NCBI RefSeq assembly: GCF_024172085.1
Contig: NZ_JAMZDZ010000001.1
Location: 6,324,001-6,388,000, forward strand
DNA length: 64,000 nt
Direction: 5' to 3'
DNA from: Hamadaea flava
Lineage (GTDB): Bacteria > Actinomycetota > Actinomycetes > Mycobacteriales > Micromonosporaceae
The number at the start of each line of letters is the position of its first letter. Position 1 is the stretch's first letter. The notes beneath the pieces were generated by a model, which saw nothing but the letters and a program-made list of their open reading frames with translations, made no database searches and was not told the DNA's origin. Made by a program: the position numbers and the translations under genes. This document shows positions 43,352 to 51,591 of this stretch, piece after piece.

Positions 43352-44155
43352 TCAGACGCGGCGCTTGAAGCGCCAGACCGCGAGCGGAGCGAAGACCGCG
43401 AGGATCGCGGCCGCCCAGGCGAGCGACTGGAGCACGGGGGTCGCGACGTTTCCGCCGTTGAGCATGGCGCGGACCGCGTCGGCCAGGATGGTGACCGGGT
43501 TGATCTTCACCCAGGACTGCAACCAGCCCGGCATCGACTCGGTCGGGGCGAAGATGTTGCTGGTGAAGGTCAGCGGGAACATGAACGAGAACATGAAGAT
43601 CTGCACCTTGTCCTCGGCCGACGCGACCACGCCGACGAGAACGGCGATCCAGGCGACGCAGAGGCAGAAGACCAGCATCAGCCCGAACGTGCCGAGCACG
43701 CCCCAGAAGCTGGTCTGCACCCGGAAACCGAGGATCAGCCCGAAGCCCAGCAGCAGCGCGACCGACCAGGCTTGCTTCACCGTGTCGGCGAGGATCCGCC
43801 CGGCCAGCGGCGACCACCGCGAGATCGGCAGCGAGCGCAGCCGGTCGAAGACGCCCTTGGTGAGGTCGTTGTTGAGCAGCAGGGCGATGTTCATCGTCGC
43901 GAAGATGGTGTTCTGCACGAGGATGCCCGGCAGGGCGAAGGCCAGGTACTTGTCCGTCGACCCGGCGATCGCGCCGCCCAGCGTGTAGGTGAACAACAGC
44001 AGGAACATCAGCGGCTGGATGCTGAGATCGATGATCTCGAACGGGTTGTGCTTGATGCTGACCAGGCTGCGCCAGGCCAGGGTCGCCGTGTTCTTCAGCC
44101 CGGTCAGCGGGCTCACGCGGCTGGGGACGGCGCTCGTGACGGACAGGGTGGTCAC
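43352..44155 (-). CDS. ABC-2 exporter permease (DrrB-like)
   Basis: The 267-residue protein has six membrane helices and the family stretch MFPLTFTSNIFAPTESMPGWLQ before the fifth. This is the DrrB/ABC-2 signature of daunorubicin-type exporters. The GTG start overlaps the ATPase stop. With the ATPase it should export a hydrophobic compound such as an antibiotic or lipid. Confidence 0.87.
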   Translation of the reverse strand: MTTLSVTSAVPSRVSPLTGLKNTATLAWRSLVSIKHNPFEIIDLSIQPLMFLLLFTYTLGGAIAGSTDKYLAFALPGILVQNTIFATMNIALLLNNDLTKGVFDRLRSLPISRWSPLAGRILADTVKQAWSVALLLGFGLILGFRVQTSFWGVLGTFGLMLVFCLCVAWIAVLVGVVASAEDKVQIFMFSFMFPLTFTSNIFAPTESMPGWLQSWVKINPVTILADAVRAMLNGGNVATPVLQSLAWAAAILAVFAPLAVWRFKRRV

Positions 44156-45102
44156 GCCGGGACTCCTTCTTGGTCGGTGCGGTGGCCGGTCAGGCTCAGG
44201 AAGACTTCGTCCAAGGTGGACGTGCGCAGGGTCAGCTCGGCCACGGCGACCTCGGCGTCGTCGAGTCGGCGGACCACGGCGGGCAGGGCCGCCGGGTCGG
44301 TCACCTGCGCGGTCACCACGCTGTCCGCGAGCTCCGGACTGGTACGCGCGACCTCGGCGACGACCTTGGTGACGATCTCCAGATCGGCCGGGTCGACTGG
44401 GCGTACGGCGAGGGTCTGCGCGCCGGTGCGGGACTTGAGCTCGGAGGGGGTGCCCCCGGCGATCACCTTCCCGTGGTCGACCACCACGATCTCGTCCGCC
44501 AACTGGTCGGCCTCCTCGAGATACTGCGTGGTGAGCAGCACGGTGACGCCGTCGGCGACCAGGTTCCGGACGATGTCCCACATCTCCAGGCGAGCCCGGG
44601 GATCGAGACCGGTGGTGGGCTCGTCCAGGTAGAGCAACCGCGGCCGGCCGACGAGGCTCGCGGCCAGGTCCAGCCGCCGCCGCATACCGCCGGAGTAGGT
44701 CTTCGCCGCCCGGTCGGCCGCATCGCTCAGGGAGAAGTCGGCGAGCAACTCGTTCGCCCTCGCCCGGGCGTCCCGGCGGCCGAGACCGAGCAACCGGCCG
44801 ATCATCAGGAGGTTCTCGACACCGGTGAGGCTCTCGTCCACACTGGCGTACTGGCCGGTCAGCCCGATCAGGCCACGGACCTGGTGCGCCTGGCGTACGA
44901 CGTCGAACCCCCCGACGACGGCCCGCCCCGCATCCGGCCCCAGCAGTGTGGCCAGAATGCGGACCAGCGTCGTCTTCCCCGCCCCGTTCGGACCCAGTAC
45001 GCCGAGCACGGAGCCGGTCCGGACGGCGAGGTCGACGCCGTCCAGGGCTTTGGTCTCGCCGTAGTGCTTGACCAGCCCTTCCGCAACAATCGCGTTCGTC
45101 AT
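44152..45102 (-). CDS. ABC exporter ATPase (DrrA-like)
   Basis: The 316-residue protein has Walker A GPNGAGKTTLVR, signature YSGGMRRRLDLA, Walker B LLYLDEPTTGLD and the switch region LLTTQYLEEAD. A C-terminal DrrA-type extension ends TLDEVFLSLTGHRT. The ATG at 45102 is preferred over GTG 45132 because it begins the domain and a CAGAGT box ends 7 nt before it. It lies beside a large SARP-type regulator, a usual neighbour of natural-product export genes, although no biosynthetic genes are in the window. Confidence 0.9.
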   Translation of the reverse strand: MTNAIVAEGLVKHYGETKALDGVDLAVRTGSVLGVLGPNGAGKTTLVRILATLLGPDAGRAVVGGFDVVRQAHQVRGLIGLTGQYASVDESLTGVENLLMIGRLLGLGRRDARARANELLADFSLSDAADRAAKTYSGGMRRRLDLAASLVGRPRLLYLDEPTTGLDPRARLEMWDIVRNLVADGVTVLLTTQYLEEADQLADEIVVVDHGKVIAGGTPSELKSRTGAQTLAVRPVDPADLEIVTKVVAEVARTSPELADSVVTAQVTDPAALPAVVRRLDDAEVAVAELTLRTSTLDEVFLSLTGHRTDQEGVPA

Positions 45103-45109
45103 GCCCCGG

Positions 45110-45115
45110 ACTCTG
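45110..45115 (-). promoter_or_regulatory. -10 box before the DrrA-like gene
   Basis: On the minus strand CAGAGT ends 7 nt before the ATG at 45102. Confidence 0.3.
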
Positions 45116-45170
45116 CCGAGGGGCACTGACACCTCGCTGACAGGCGGCTGACGCCCCCTGACGCTTTAGA

Positions 45171-45231
45171 TGCAGATCACGGTTACGCATGCCTCCGAGG
45201 CCGTCGGAAGCCTGCGTAACCGTGATCCGCA
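45171..45231. repeat. Nested-hairpin intergenic element, copy C
   Basis: 19-nt arms (TGCAGATCACGGTTACGCA, 45171-45189, with 45213-45231) match at 18 of 19 positions. The loop contains TCCGA-GGCCG-TCGGA. It ends five bases before the stop codon of the beta-helix gene. Confidence 0.7.
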
Positions 45232-45235
45232 GGGG

Positions 45236-47341
45236 TCAGGCGGGGGTGGGGGTGGGTTCGGAGGAGGGGTCGGGGGTGTCGGGAGTGGGGTCTTCGGCGG
45301 GGGCGGCGGGCTCGGCGGCCGACTTGTCGCGGAGGAACAGCGACACGATGGCCGTCGGAATCCAGATCACCTCGAGGAGCACCCGGATGAGCGACGGGGC
45401 GACCGGGATGAACGGGATCATCACGACAGCCCGGTCCACCGCGCCCAGCAGGGCGAAGGCCGCGACGAGCAGGGTGAGCCAGCCGAGCGCGCCGCGGCCG
45501 ACCCGGCGGAGCCGGAGGCCGAGGGCGAGCCAGCCCAGTCCGGCCAGGCCCAGTCCGATGCCTTCCAGCAGCGCGTTGTACTGGGCGGTGCCGATCACGC
45601 CGAGGACGAAGCCGGCCGCGACGAGACCGGCTCCCGCGGTGGCGACCGGCGACCGGCGCAGGCGGCGGTAGAAGGTCGCGAGGAAGAGCAGCCCCAGCAC
45701 GACGGCTTCGCCGAACGCCCAGCGCACCTCGATGCGCTCCGACGTGGAGGCGGCGTACGCGCCCCACCAGTCGCAGTCGATCGGCATCTTCTGGCTCTGC
45801 AGGCTGTACTGCGCGCACGAGTACATCTTCAGCGTCCCGGCTGGCTCGCCGATGTACCGCTTGGCGCCCAGCGCCGTCGGCAGCTCGTCCGAGCCGCAGG
45901 ACGGCAGCGGACCGATGTTGGACGACACGTCGACGCTGTCGGACGCGGTGGTCCAGCAGTTGTCCACACCCTGGCCGTCCCACCAGTAGTCGACGCCGTT
46001 CGGCTTCGCCTCGCCCTTCTCGCTGACGCCCATGTGGTTGTTGAGGTAGCGGTTGTGGTTCGAGGTGTCGAACTGGGCGGCGAAGGCGGTGTCGTTGCGG
46101 ACGAAGCCCGGCACCCAACTGGTCACGAAGCCGGAGTACTTGTTGCCGTAGATGTAGTTGTCGCGCCAGATGTTGTAGTTGCCGCCCGGGTTGATCACGC
46201 CGTTGCCGACCGGTACGCCGACCACCGGGCAGACCACGCCGTTCTCGTAACCGCGCTGGTCGTACGGCTTCTGGCAGGTGCCGTCCTTGTGGTAGCGGTA
46301 GTAGTCGTTGTTGTTGTCGGCGATGACGTTCCGCTCGAACTTGGAGTGGTTCTGCGGCATGCCCGGGTGGTCGGGGAAGGCGCTGTCGGTCGAGATTCCG
46401 GTCGAATTGTGGGTGAACACGCTGTCGTGCACCCAGACCGAGTCACCGGCCGTGCCGGAGTACCCCAGCATGTTGTCGTGGCCGTAGCTGTTGCGGATCT
46501 CGACGGCGTACCGGGGCGGGGTGTAGCCCTCGTCCTTGTTGATGTTGGACGCGGCGCCCGGGTAGAACGCGGAGTCGCCGTTGCCGTAGCCCTCGGCCTC
46601 GGTGTACAGACCGTGGTCGACGGCGAAGGTCAGGAAGCCGTACTCATCGTTCCAGCGGCCGACCGTCTTCTCCAGGACGAACCCGTCGGTCTCCATGATG
46701 TAGAACGCGTTGAACTGGCTGCGCTCGGCCGTCATGTTCCGGAAGTAGACGCCGTCGGCGTTGTCCGCCCGGATCGTGTTGAGCTTCTGGTACTGCGCGT
46801 CGACGATCACGTCGGTCGGCTTGGCGCCGGTGCCCTCGATCTGCAGTCCGTGCTTGTTGATGATGGCCACCAGGTTCTGGTTGTGCGGGCAGTCCAGCTG
46901 CTGCTGCAGGGTCAGCACGTCGTACTTGTACAGCGCCGACTTGCGCAGCCCGCTGAGGTTCTCGCAGGCGCCCTGCGCCGGGGCCAGGCTCGGCTCCTCC
47001 TGGTATCGGCCGGGCAGCATCTTGATGATGGTGCCGGGGAGGTTCGCGGCGTCCACCGCCGCCTGCAGATGGCGGTAGCCGTTGGCCTGGCACTGCGTCC
47101 ACAGCGCCTCGTTCTGCGCCTTCAGATCCGGGGCGAACCCCGTGATCGCCTGGTCGAACGCCGCCTTGTCGGTCTTGCAGACCAGCAGCGTCGGTCCCTC
47201 GGTCCGGTAGACCGGCACGCTCCCGCTGCCGTCGAGCGTCCGGGTGGGGCGCTCGTCGTGAGCGGCGGCGGGCGCCTGACCGAGTCCGATGACCAGGTAC
47301 GCGCACAGCACGGCCGCGGTGCCGAGTGTGATCCTCCTCAT
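45236..47341 (-). CDS. Secreted right-handed beta-helix protein with C-terminal membrane domain
   Basis: The 701-residue protein has a signal peptide (MRRITLGTAAVLCAYLVIG ... APAAAH). Residues about 60-480 have the short beta/turn rhythm, many Asn/Asp/Gly and phrases such as GVYFRNMTAERS and NYNIWRDNYIYGNKYSG. These are typical of parallel beta-helix (NosD/pectate-lyase-like) proteins. Several Cys could form disulfides. Residues about 530-670 form five or six membrane helices, and the tail is Pro/Asp/Glu-rich. The topology implies an external helix anchored by a membrane bundle. It may bind or cut a polysaccharide; no catalytic motif is certain. The ATG begins the signal peptide. Confidence 0.75.
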   Translation of the reverse strand: MRRITLGTAAVLCAYLVIGLGQAPAAAHDERPTRTLDGSGSVPVYRTEGPTLLVCKTDKAAFDQAITGFAPDLKAQNEALWTQCQANGYRHLQAAVDAANLPGTIIKMLPGRYQEEPSLAPAQGACENLSGLRKSALYKYDVLTLQQQLDCPHNQNLVAIINKHGLQIEGTGAKPTDVIVDAQYQKLNTIRADNADGVYFRNMTAERSQFNAFYIMETDGFVLEKTVGRWNDEYGFLTFAVDHGLYTEAEGYGNGDSAFYPGAASNINKDEGYTPPRYAVEIRNSYGHDNMLGYSGTAGDSVWVHDSVFTHNSTGISTDSAFPDHPGMPQNHSKFERNVIADNNNDYYRYHKDGTCQKPYDQRGYENGVVCPVVGVPVGNGVINPGGNYNIWRDNYIYGNKYSGFVTSWVPGFVRNDTAFAAQFDTSNHNRYLNNHMGVSEKGEAKPNGVDYWWDGQGVDNCWTTASDSVDVSSNIGPLPSCGSDELPTALGAKRYIGEPAGTLKMYSCAQYSLQSQKMPIDCDWWGAYAASTSERIEVRWAFGEAVVLGLLFLATFYRRLRRSPVATAGAGLVAAGFVLGVIGTAQYNALLEGIGLGLAGLGWLALGLRLRRVGRGALGWLTLLVAAFALLGAVDRAVVMIPFIPVAPSLIRVLLEVIWIPTAIVSLFLRDKSAAEPAAPAEDPTPDTPDPSSEPTPTPA

Positions 47342-47369
47342 GGTCGCGGAGCGTAGAGAAATTCTCGCG

Positions 47370-47741
47370 TTAACGCCAGAGCGGTAGCGGCCAAAGATCA
47401 ACTGTCAGTGCGATGCCCACCAGAGCCATGGCCAAACAGGACACGGCGGCCAACGCCGGGGAGCGTACGGCGGCGTTGACGGGCGGCCGCTCGGGAGCGC
47501 CGTCCGGAGTGCTCTCCGCCGGCCGGGCCAGCGACCAGATGCGACGCTGCGCCACGATCAGGAAGAACACCCAGACGCCGCAGGCCCCGATGAGGGCGGC
47601 CGCGCGTACCGGGGTGATCCCGGGGTGCAGCGCGAGACGCACGGTCAGCAGCGACACGACGGTCACCGCCAACGCCGTACGCCGCCAGGCCAGCCGGGTC
47701 CGTTCGGCCTGCGCGCCTCGGTCGACCGGCGCGGCCGTCAT
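47370..47741 (-). CDS. DUF202-family small membrane protein
   Basis: The 123-residue protein has QAERTRLAWRRTALAVTVVSLL, the core of DUF202, and two further membrane helices. The Pro-rich stretch before the last helix is not conserved. The ATG overlaps the stop of the upstream DUF202 gene (ATGA), so the two may form a hetero-oligomer. Function is unknown. Confidence 0.82.
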   Translation of the reverse strand: MTAAPVDRGAQAERTRLAWRRTALAVTVVSLLTVRLALHPGITPVRAAALIGACGVWVFFLIVAQRRIWSLARPAESTPDGAPERPPVNAAVRSPALAAVSCLAMALVGIALTVDLWPLPLWR

Positions 47742-48112
47742 ACGACCAGGCCGATGAACAACAGGATGGAACCGGCCACCACCAGCAACGCCAGGATCGC
47801 CGGAAATCGGGAGGCCGGCAACGGCCTGCCCTTGCGCATCGCGATCTCGCAGCGTACCCAGTGATCGACCGCTCGCAGCGCGCATGCCGCGCCGACCAGG
47901 ATCAGCCCGAGCGCGAAGATCTCGCGCAGGTGCGGGACGGCGAGCGGCGGCAGGAACTGGGCCACCGCGAGCCCGCCGCCGACCAGCGCCAGGCCGGTCC
48001 GGATCCAGGCGAGGAAGGTCCGCTCGTTGGCCAGGGAGAAGCGGTAGTCCGGAGTGGTGCCGACGTCGAGCACGTCGCGCGGGAAAAACCACATCCTGAT
48101 CAGGCGGAGCAC
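47738..48112 (-). CDS. DUF202-family small membrane protein (YidH-like)
   Basis: The 124-residue protein has FSLANERTFLAWIRTGLALV, the defining DUF202 sequence, and three membrane helices. It is the longer YidH-like form with a cytosolic N-terminus. The GTG at 48112 sits 6 nt after a GATAAT box, which supports it; the ATG at 48094 is an alternative. Confidence 0.85.
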   Translation of the reverse strand: MLRLIRMWFFPRDVLDVGTTPDYRFSLANERTFLAWIRTGLALVGGGLAVAQFLPPLAVPHLREIFALGLILVGAACALRAVDHWVRCEIAMRKGRPLPASRFPAILALLVVAGSILLFIGLVV

Positions 48113-48117
48113 GTGCC

Positions 48118-48124
48118 TATTATC
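48118..48124. promoter_or_regulatory. Symmetric -10 element shared by two divergent leaderless genes
   Basis: The two genes are only 17 bp apart (48113-48129). On the plus strand TATTAT (48118-48123) ends 6 nt before GTG 48130. On the minus strand GATAAT (48124-48119) ends 6 nt before GTG 48112. One near-palindromic box could serve RNA polymerase in both directions. Confidence 0.55.
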
Positions 48125-48129
48125 CCGAC

Positions 48130-48948
48130 GTGAACGAAGCTTTGGACGCGGGACGCCTGCGTGAGATCTATGACGAACAGCTCAAGGCCCATGTGCCGGA
48201 GCGGCTGCCCGCCGGTGTGACGGTCGACCGGGACGGTCCGCTGGTGCGCTTCTTCGGGCTCAGCCGCAGCGGCTACCTGACCTATCGTGACCTCGGCGGA
48301 CTCGACGGCGCCGAGCTGGACGACCTGATCCGTCGCCAGGTGGTCACGTTCACCGAGCGCGGCGAGGAGGTCGAGTGGAAGCTGCACGGCCATGACCAGC
48401 CCGCGGACCTCGCCGACCGGCTCGTCGCGCACGGTTTCACGCCCGAGGTGCAGGAGACCGTGGTGATCGGCCGGGTCGCGCCCATCGCGGCCGCGCCGCT
48501 GCGCGAGATCCCAGGGGTACGCGTGCGCGAGGTGACCAGCCGCGCCGACTTCGACCGCATCGCGGTGATGGAGGAGGAGGTCTGGGGCGACGGGTCCCGG
48601 GACCACCTCGCCGAGTCCCTGGCCGGTGAGCTGGCCGCCGACCCCGACGGGCTGCTGGTCGTGGTGGCCGAGGCCGGGGATCGGGTGGTTTCGGCCGGCT
48701 GGACCAGGTACATCCCGGGAACGGAGTTCGCCACGCTGTGGGGCGGCTCCACCCTGGCCGAGTACCGGGGCCGGGGCGTCTACAAGGCGATCGTCGAGCA
48801 CCGGGCGCGCCGGGCGGCCGAGCGCGGGTTCTCGTTGCTGCAGGTCGACTGCTCGCCGGACAGCCGCCCGATCCTGGAGCGGGTCGGCCTGATCCCGATC
48901 ACCACCACGACGCCGTACATGTTCCGTCCTGACCTGGCCGCTGAATGA
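48130..48948 (+). CDS. GNAT-family acetyltransferase, two-domain
   Basis: The 272-residue protein has a poorly conserved N-terminal half and a C-terminal GNAT domain. The latter has the acetyl-CoA loop STLAEYRGRGVYKAIVEHR (about residues 210-228) and the following LLQVDCSPDSRPILERVGL. Substrate unknown. There is no ribosome binding site, but a TATTAT box ends 6 nt before the GTG. Its last codons are the first unit of a 21-bp tandem repeat. Confidence 0.85.
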   Translation: MNEALDAGRLREIYDEQLKAHVPERLPAGVTVDRDGPLVRFFGLSRSGYLTYRDLGGLDGAELDDLIRRQVVTFTERGEEVEWKLHGHDQPADLADRLVAHGFTPEVQETVVIGRVAPIAAAPLREIPGVRVREVTSRADFDRIAVMEEEVWGDGSRDHLAESLAGELAADPDGLLVVVAEAGDRVVSAGWTRYIPGTEFATLWGGSTLAEYRGRGVYKAIVEHRARRAAERGFSLLQVDCSPDSRPILERVGLIPITTTTPYMFRPDLAAE

Positions 48949-49014
48949 CCCGACCTGGCCGGTGAATGACCCGACCTGGTTGCTGAATGACCCGACCTGG
49001 CAGGTGAATGAACC
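48931..49014 (+). repeat. 21-bp tandem repeat across a stop codon, four copies
   Basis: Units of the form GACCTGGCCGCTGAATGACC+C start at 48931, 48952, 48973 and 48994. The first contains the natural end and stop of the acetyltransferase gene. As 21 is a multiple of three, each later unit supplies another in-frame TGA. Confidence 0.8.
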
Positions 49015-49098
49015 GTCAGGGCTGTGATGACGGCATTTCTGGTTCTGCCACCGGAAGGCCGTCGTCCACAACCGGATCCCGGCTCGCCCGGTACGCCC

Positions 49099-49104
49099 TA
49101 CCGT
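49099..49104 (+). promoter_or_regulatory. -10 box before the WXG-like gene
   Basis: TACCGT ends 7 nt before the ATG at 49112, suggesting a leaderless transcript for the two-gene unit. Confidence 0.35.
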
Positions 49105-49111
49105 CGCAGAC

Positions 49112-49417
49112 ATGGCTGCTGAGGAGACGAGGGTCGATCCGGCGCGCGTGAGCCGGTTGGCGTCGGCGACGCTGGACCTGTCCACCGCATTGGCGGATGC
49201 GTGGCGTACGCACGGCCCGCTGCTGACCCCGGCGACTCCTCGGACGGCGCCCCGCCGCGCCGCCGAGGAGGCCGCCGTCCGGGCGGATCTCGCCGTACGC
49301 CGCATCGCGGAGGTGATGGCGGCCGACGCCGACCGGCTGTGGCAGACCGCGTTCGCGTACGAGGAGGCCGACGACCGGGCCGCCTGGCGCATGGGCGCAC
49401 CGGGGCGGCGGTCGTGA
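49112..49417 (+). CDS. Small helical protein, WXG100/ESX-like partner
   Basis: The 101-residue protein is all-helical by composition, has no signal peptide and shows two helices separated around PLLTPATPRT. Near the end, RLWQTAFAYEEADDRAAW resembles the tail of ESX/type VII substrates, including a YxxxD-like YEEAD. The WXG turn itself is not clear, so this is a look-alike assignment. It overlaps the next gene by GTGA, so the two products are made together and may bind each other. Confidence 0.5.
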   Translation: MAAEETRVDPARVSRLASATLDLSTALADAWRTHGPLLTPATPRTAPRRAAEEAAVRADLAVRRIAEVMAADADRLWQTAFAYEEADDRAAWRMGAPGRRS

Positions 49418-51147
49418 GGCCCCGGGAGGTGCGCGTCGCCGACCACTGGTACCTCGCCGACGACGGCTACGCCCAGGCGGCCGCGGCCTGGCGTGGGCTG
49501 GCCGCCGGTCCGCAGCCCCAACGCCGGGACTGGTCCGGCCAGGCGACCGGCGTGCTCAGCGAGTGGTCGGGCGCGACCGCCTCGACCTACGCCGCCCATC
49601 GGGCGCGGCTGGCCGGCGGAGTGGACGGCTGCACGCGCCTGGCGGCGCGCGTCGCCGCCGCCCTGGAGGTCTGCGCCGAGGCATCGGCGACCACCCGCTT
49701 CCGGCTGTCGGCGCACTTCTCCGTCGTGTGCGACGTCTTCCAGGCCCGGCCCTACGCCGACGGGACGGTCAGCCTGACGGTCAGCGATCCGGCCGGGGCG
49801 GGCGCGGCCCGAGCGGCCGTCGCCCAGGCCGTGCGGCTGCGCGGCGATCTGGAGCAGACGCTGGCCTTGCAGGCCAAGGAGATCACCGCGACGCTGCCCG
49901 AGTGGGAGGCGCTGGCGAAGACCTGGCGGACGGCCGAGCCGGCGACCTTCGCCGTGCCGACGGAGGTCGCCGCGACGCAGGTGCTGCGCAGCGGGGACAC
50001 CGTCGTGATCAGCACCGGTTCGGGTGACGACCGAGTCGAGGTTCGCGTGGATCCGGCCACCGGCGAACAGGTCGTCACCGGGCAGAGCGGTCAGTGGCGG
50101 TTTCCCGGCGATCTCCGGCTCGTCCTGCGTACCGGGGGCGGCGACGACACCGTCACGGTCGCGCCCGGCACCTCGGTGCGGCTGACGCTGGTGGGCGGCG
50201 ACGGCGACGACGAACTGCACGGCGGCGACGGACACGACGTGCTCTACGGGCTGGCCGGCACGGACTACCTCGCCGGTGGCGCGGGTGACGACCGGATCTT
50301 CGGCGGCGACGGCAACGACACGGCGTACGGGCTGGCCGGAGCGGACGCGATCGACGGCGGCGACGGCCGGGACTACCTCGACGGCGGTCACGGTGCCGAC
50401 GTGCTGTCCGGCGACGACGGCGGTGACGTGCTCGTCGGCGGTCCCGGGGCCGATCGCGTCTCCGGTGGGGCCGGCGCCGACGTCGTCTACACCGGTGGCG
50501 GGGCCGACGTGGTCGACGGAGGTGCGGGCGACGACATCGCGTATCACGACAAGGACGCGGCTCTGACCAGCGTCGACCGGGAGGTGGCCGTGCAACTGGC
50601 CGAGATCCCGGCGCAGATCCAGGTGGAGGGTTCGCCGGAGTTCACCGCGCGGGTCCGGTCGGACCTGGAGTTCCTGGCGGCGTCGCCGACCGGTCAGCAG
50701 ATGCTGGCCGCGCTGGATGCCGGGCTGACCGGACGCGACACCCTGACCATCCGGGAGTGGAGCGAGCACAACGCGGCCGCGTCGGCCGACGTCTCCCTCG
50801 ATCGTGGGCATCAGCGCGCCATCGACTACAACCCCGGGTTCAGCACGTTCCTCGGCTCGACGCCGCCGGTCGCGGTGCTCTACCACGAGATGGCGCACCA
50901 ATACGACTTCGTCAACGAAACCGTCCTGCCGGGACGCCACGACGATCCCGGCGATCCGGACCGGATTCCGTCCGGTTCGGGCGGAGTGGGCGTGCCGAAC
51001 GCCGAACGGCAGGCCACCGGGCTGCCCGTCGACGACGATCGCGACCCGCGTACGCCGATCCGGGTGGATCCCCGGCATCCGCTGGTCTTCACCGAGAACG
51101 GGCTGCGTACCGAGCTGACCTGGCCGCAGCGGCGGCACTACGGCTGA
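49414..51147 (+). CDS. RTX calcium-binding protein with M91-type zinc metallopeptidase domain
   Basis: The 577-residue protein has three parts. Residues 1-190 are helical, with DWSGQATGVLSEWSG, a possible WXG turn. Residues about 261-377 contain a dozen RTX nonapeptides (GGxGxDxLx, e.g. GGDGDDELH, GGAGDDRIF) that bind calcium and fold after export. The C-terminal domain has HEMAH (491-495) followed by QYDFVNETVLPG, the pattern of the M91 peptidases related to effector NleC. There is no signal peptide. I infer export through a type VII-like route with its small neighbour. No immunity-type gene is evident unless the small gene at 51187 is one. Confidence 0.78.
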   Translation: MRPREVRVADHWYLADDGYAQAAAAWRGLAAGPQPQRRDWSGQATGVLSEWSGATASTYAAHRARLAGGVDGCTRLAARVAAALEVCAEASATTRFRLSAHFSVVCDVFQARPYADGTVSLTVSDPAGAGAARAAVAQAVRLRGDLEQTLALQAKEITATLPEWEALAKTWRTAEPATFAVPTEVAATQVLRSGDTVVISTGSGDDRVEVRVDPATGEQVVTGQSGQWRFPGDLRLVLRTGGGDDTVTVAPGTSVRLTLVGGDGDDELHGGDGHDVLYGLAGTDYLAGGAGDDRIFGGDGNDTAYGLAGADAIDGGDGRDYLDGGHGADVLSGDDGGDVLVGGPGADRVSGGAGADVVYTGGGADVVDGGAGDDIAYHDKDAALTSVDREVAVQLAEIPAQIQVEGSPEFTARVRSDLEFLAASPTGQQMLAALDAGLTGRDTLTIREWSEHNAAASADVSLDRGHQRAIDYNPGFSTFLGSTPPVAVLYHEMAHQYDFVNETVLPGRHDDPGDPDRIPSGSGGVGVPNAERQATGLPVDDDRDPRTPIRVDPRHPLVFTENGLRTELTWPQRRHYG

Positions 51148-51168
51148 CCGGCGGCGCTACGGCTGACC
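51131..51168 (+). repeat. 19-bp tandem duplication across the stop of the M91 gene
   Basis: Units 51131-51149 and 51150-51168 (GGCGGCACTACGGCTGACC, one difference) span the TGA at 51145-51147. Confidence 0.7.
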
Positions 51169-51186
51169 GAAGGGTCGGCGGGCCGG

Positions 51187-51405
51187 TCAGGTGCCGGGTG
51201 ACCGCCACATCGCCCGGACGGCGTCCCGTACGCATTCCTCCCGCAGTCGACCGCACGTGCACAAATGCTCGTCCGGTGATTTCCGGGTGTGATGACGGAC
51301 CTGCCCGTCCTTCCGAGGCCGCCTCGTGGTTGTCTTTTCCGTAGGCACTGACTTCTCAGTGGGCACGGTCTCGGCGACGGGCAGGGGAGCCATTTGTGTG
51401 GACAT
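51187..51405 (-). CDS. Small Cys-containing protein of unknown function
   Basis: The 72-residue protein has a Thr/Pro/Lys-rich first half and then HLCTCGRLREECVRDAV, with three Cys and a His that could bind a metal. The start at 51405 is fixed by a perfect GGAGGT seven bases upstream; an ATG at 51423 is less likely. It is convergent with the M91 peptidase gene. I do not recognise a family. Confidence 0.55.
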   Translation of the reverse strand: MSTQMAPLPVAETVPTEKSVPTEKTTTRRPRKDGQVRHHTRKSPDEHLCTCGRLREECVRDAVRAMWRSPGT

Positions 51406-51549
51406 GTGCGACACCTCCTGCATAGAGGACTCTACCGGCCCGCGATCATTACGAGGTGAGTTGTGTCACTCGGTCCCGGGAGCAGCTGGCTGAGCACGGC
51501 AAGCTACTAGCGGGTAACATCCGAATCCGGTGTCACATGGCAGCATGAA

Positions 51550-51559
51550 CGAACGTTCG
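51550..51559. promoter_or_regulatory. Palindrome in the etfB upstream region
   Basis: CGAACGTTCG is a perfect 10-bp palindrome about 33 bp before the etfB start, near a likely promoter. TetR-type regulators of fatty-acid genes use sites of this general kind. Confidence 0.35.
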
Positions 51560-51591
51560 GGCTGTGGCATAACAGGAGGCGTCGAAGCACG

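Noticed and set aside
48931-49014. The 21-bp repeat as a CRISPR array
   Set aside because: Units are contiguous without spacers and no cas gene is present.
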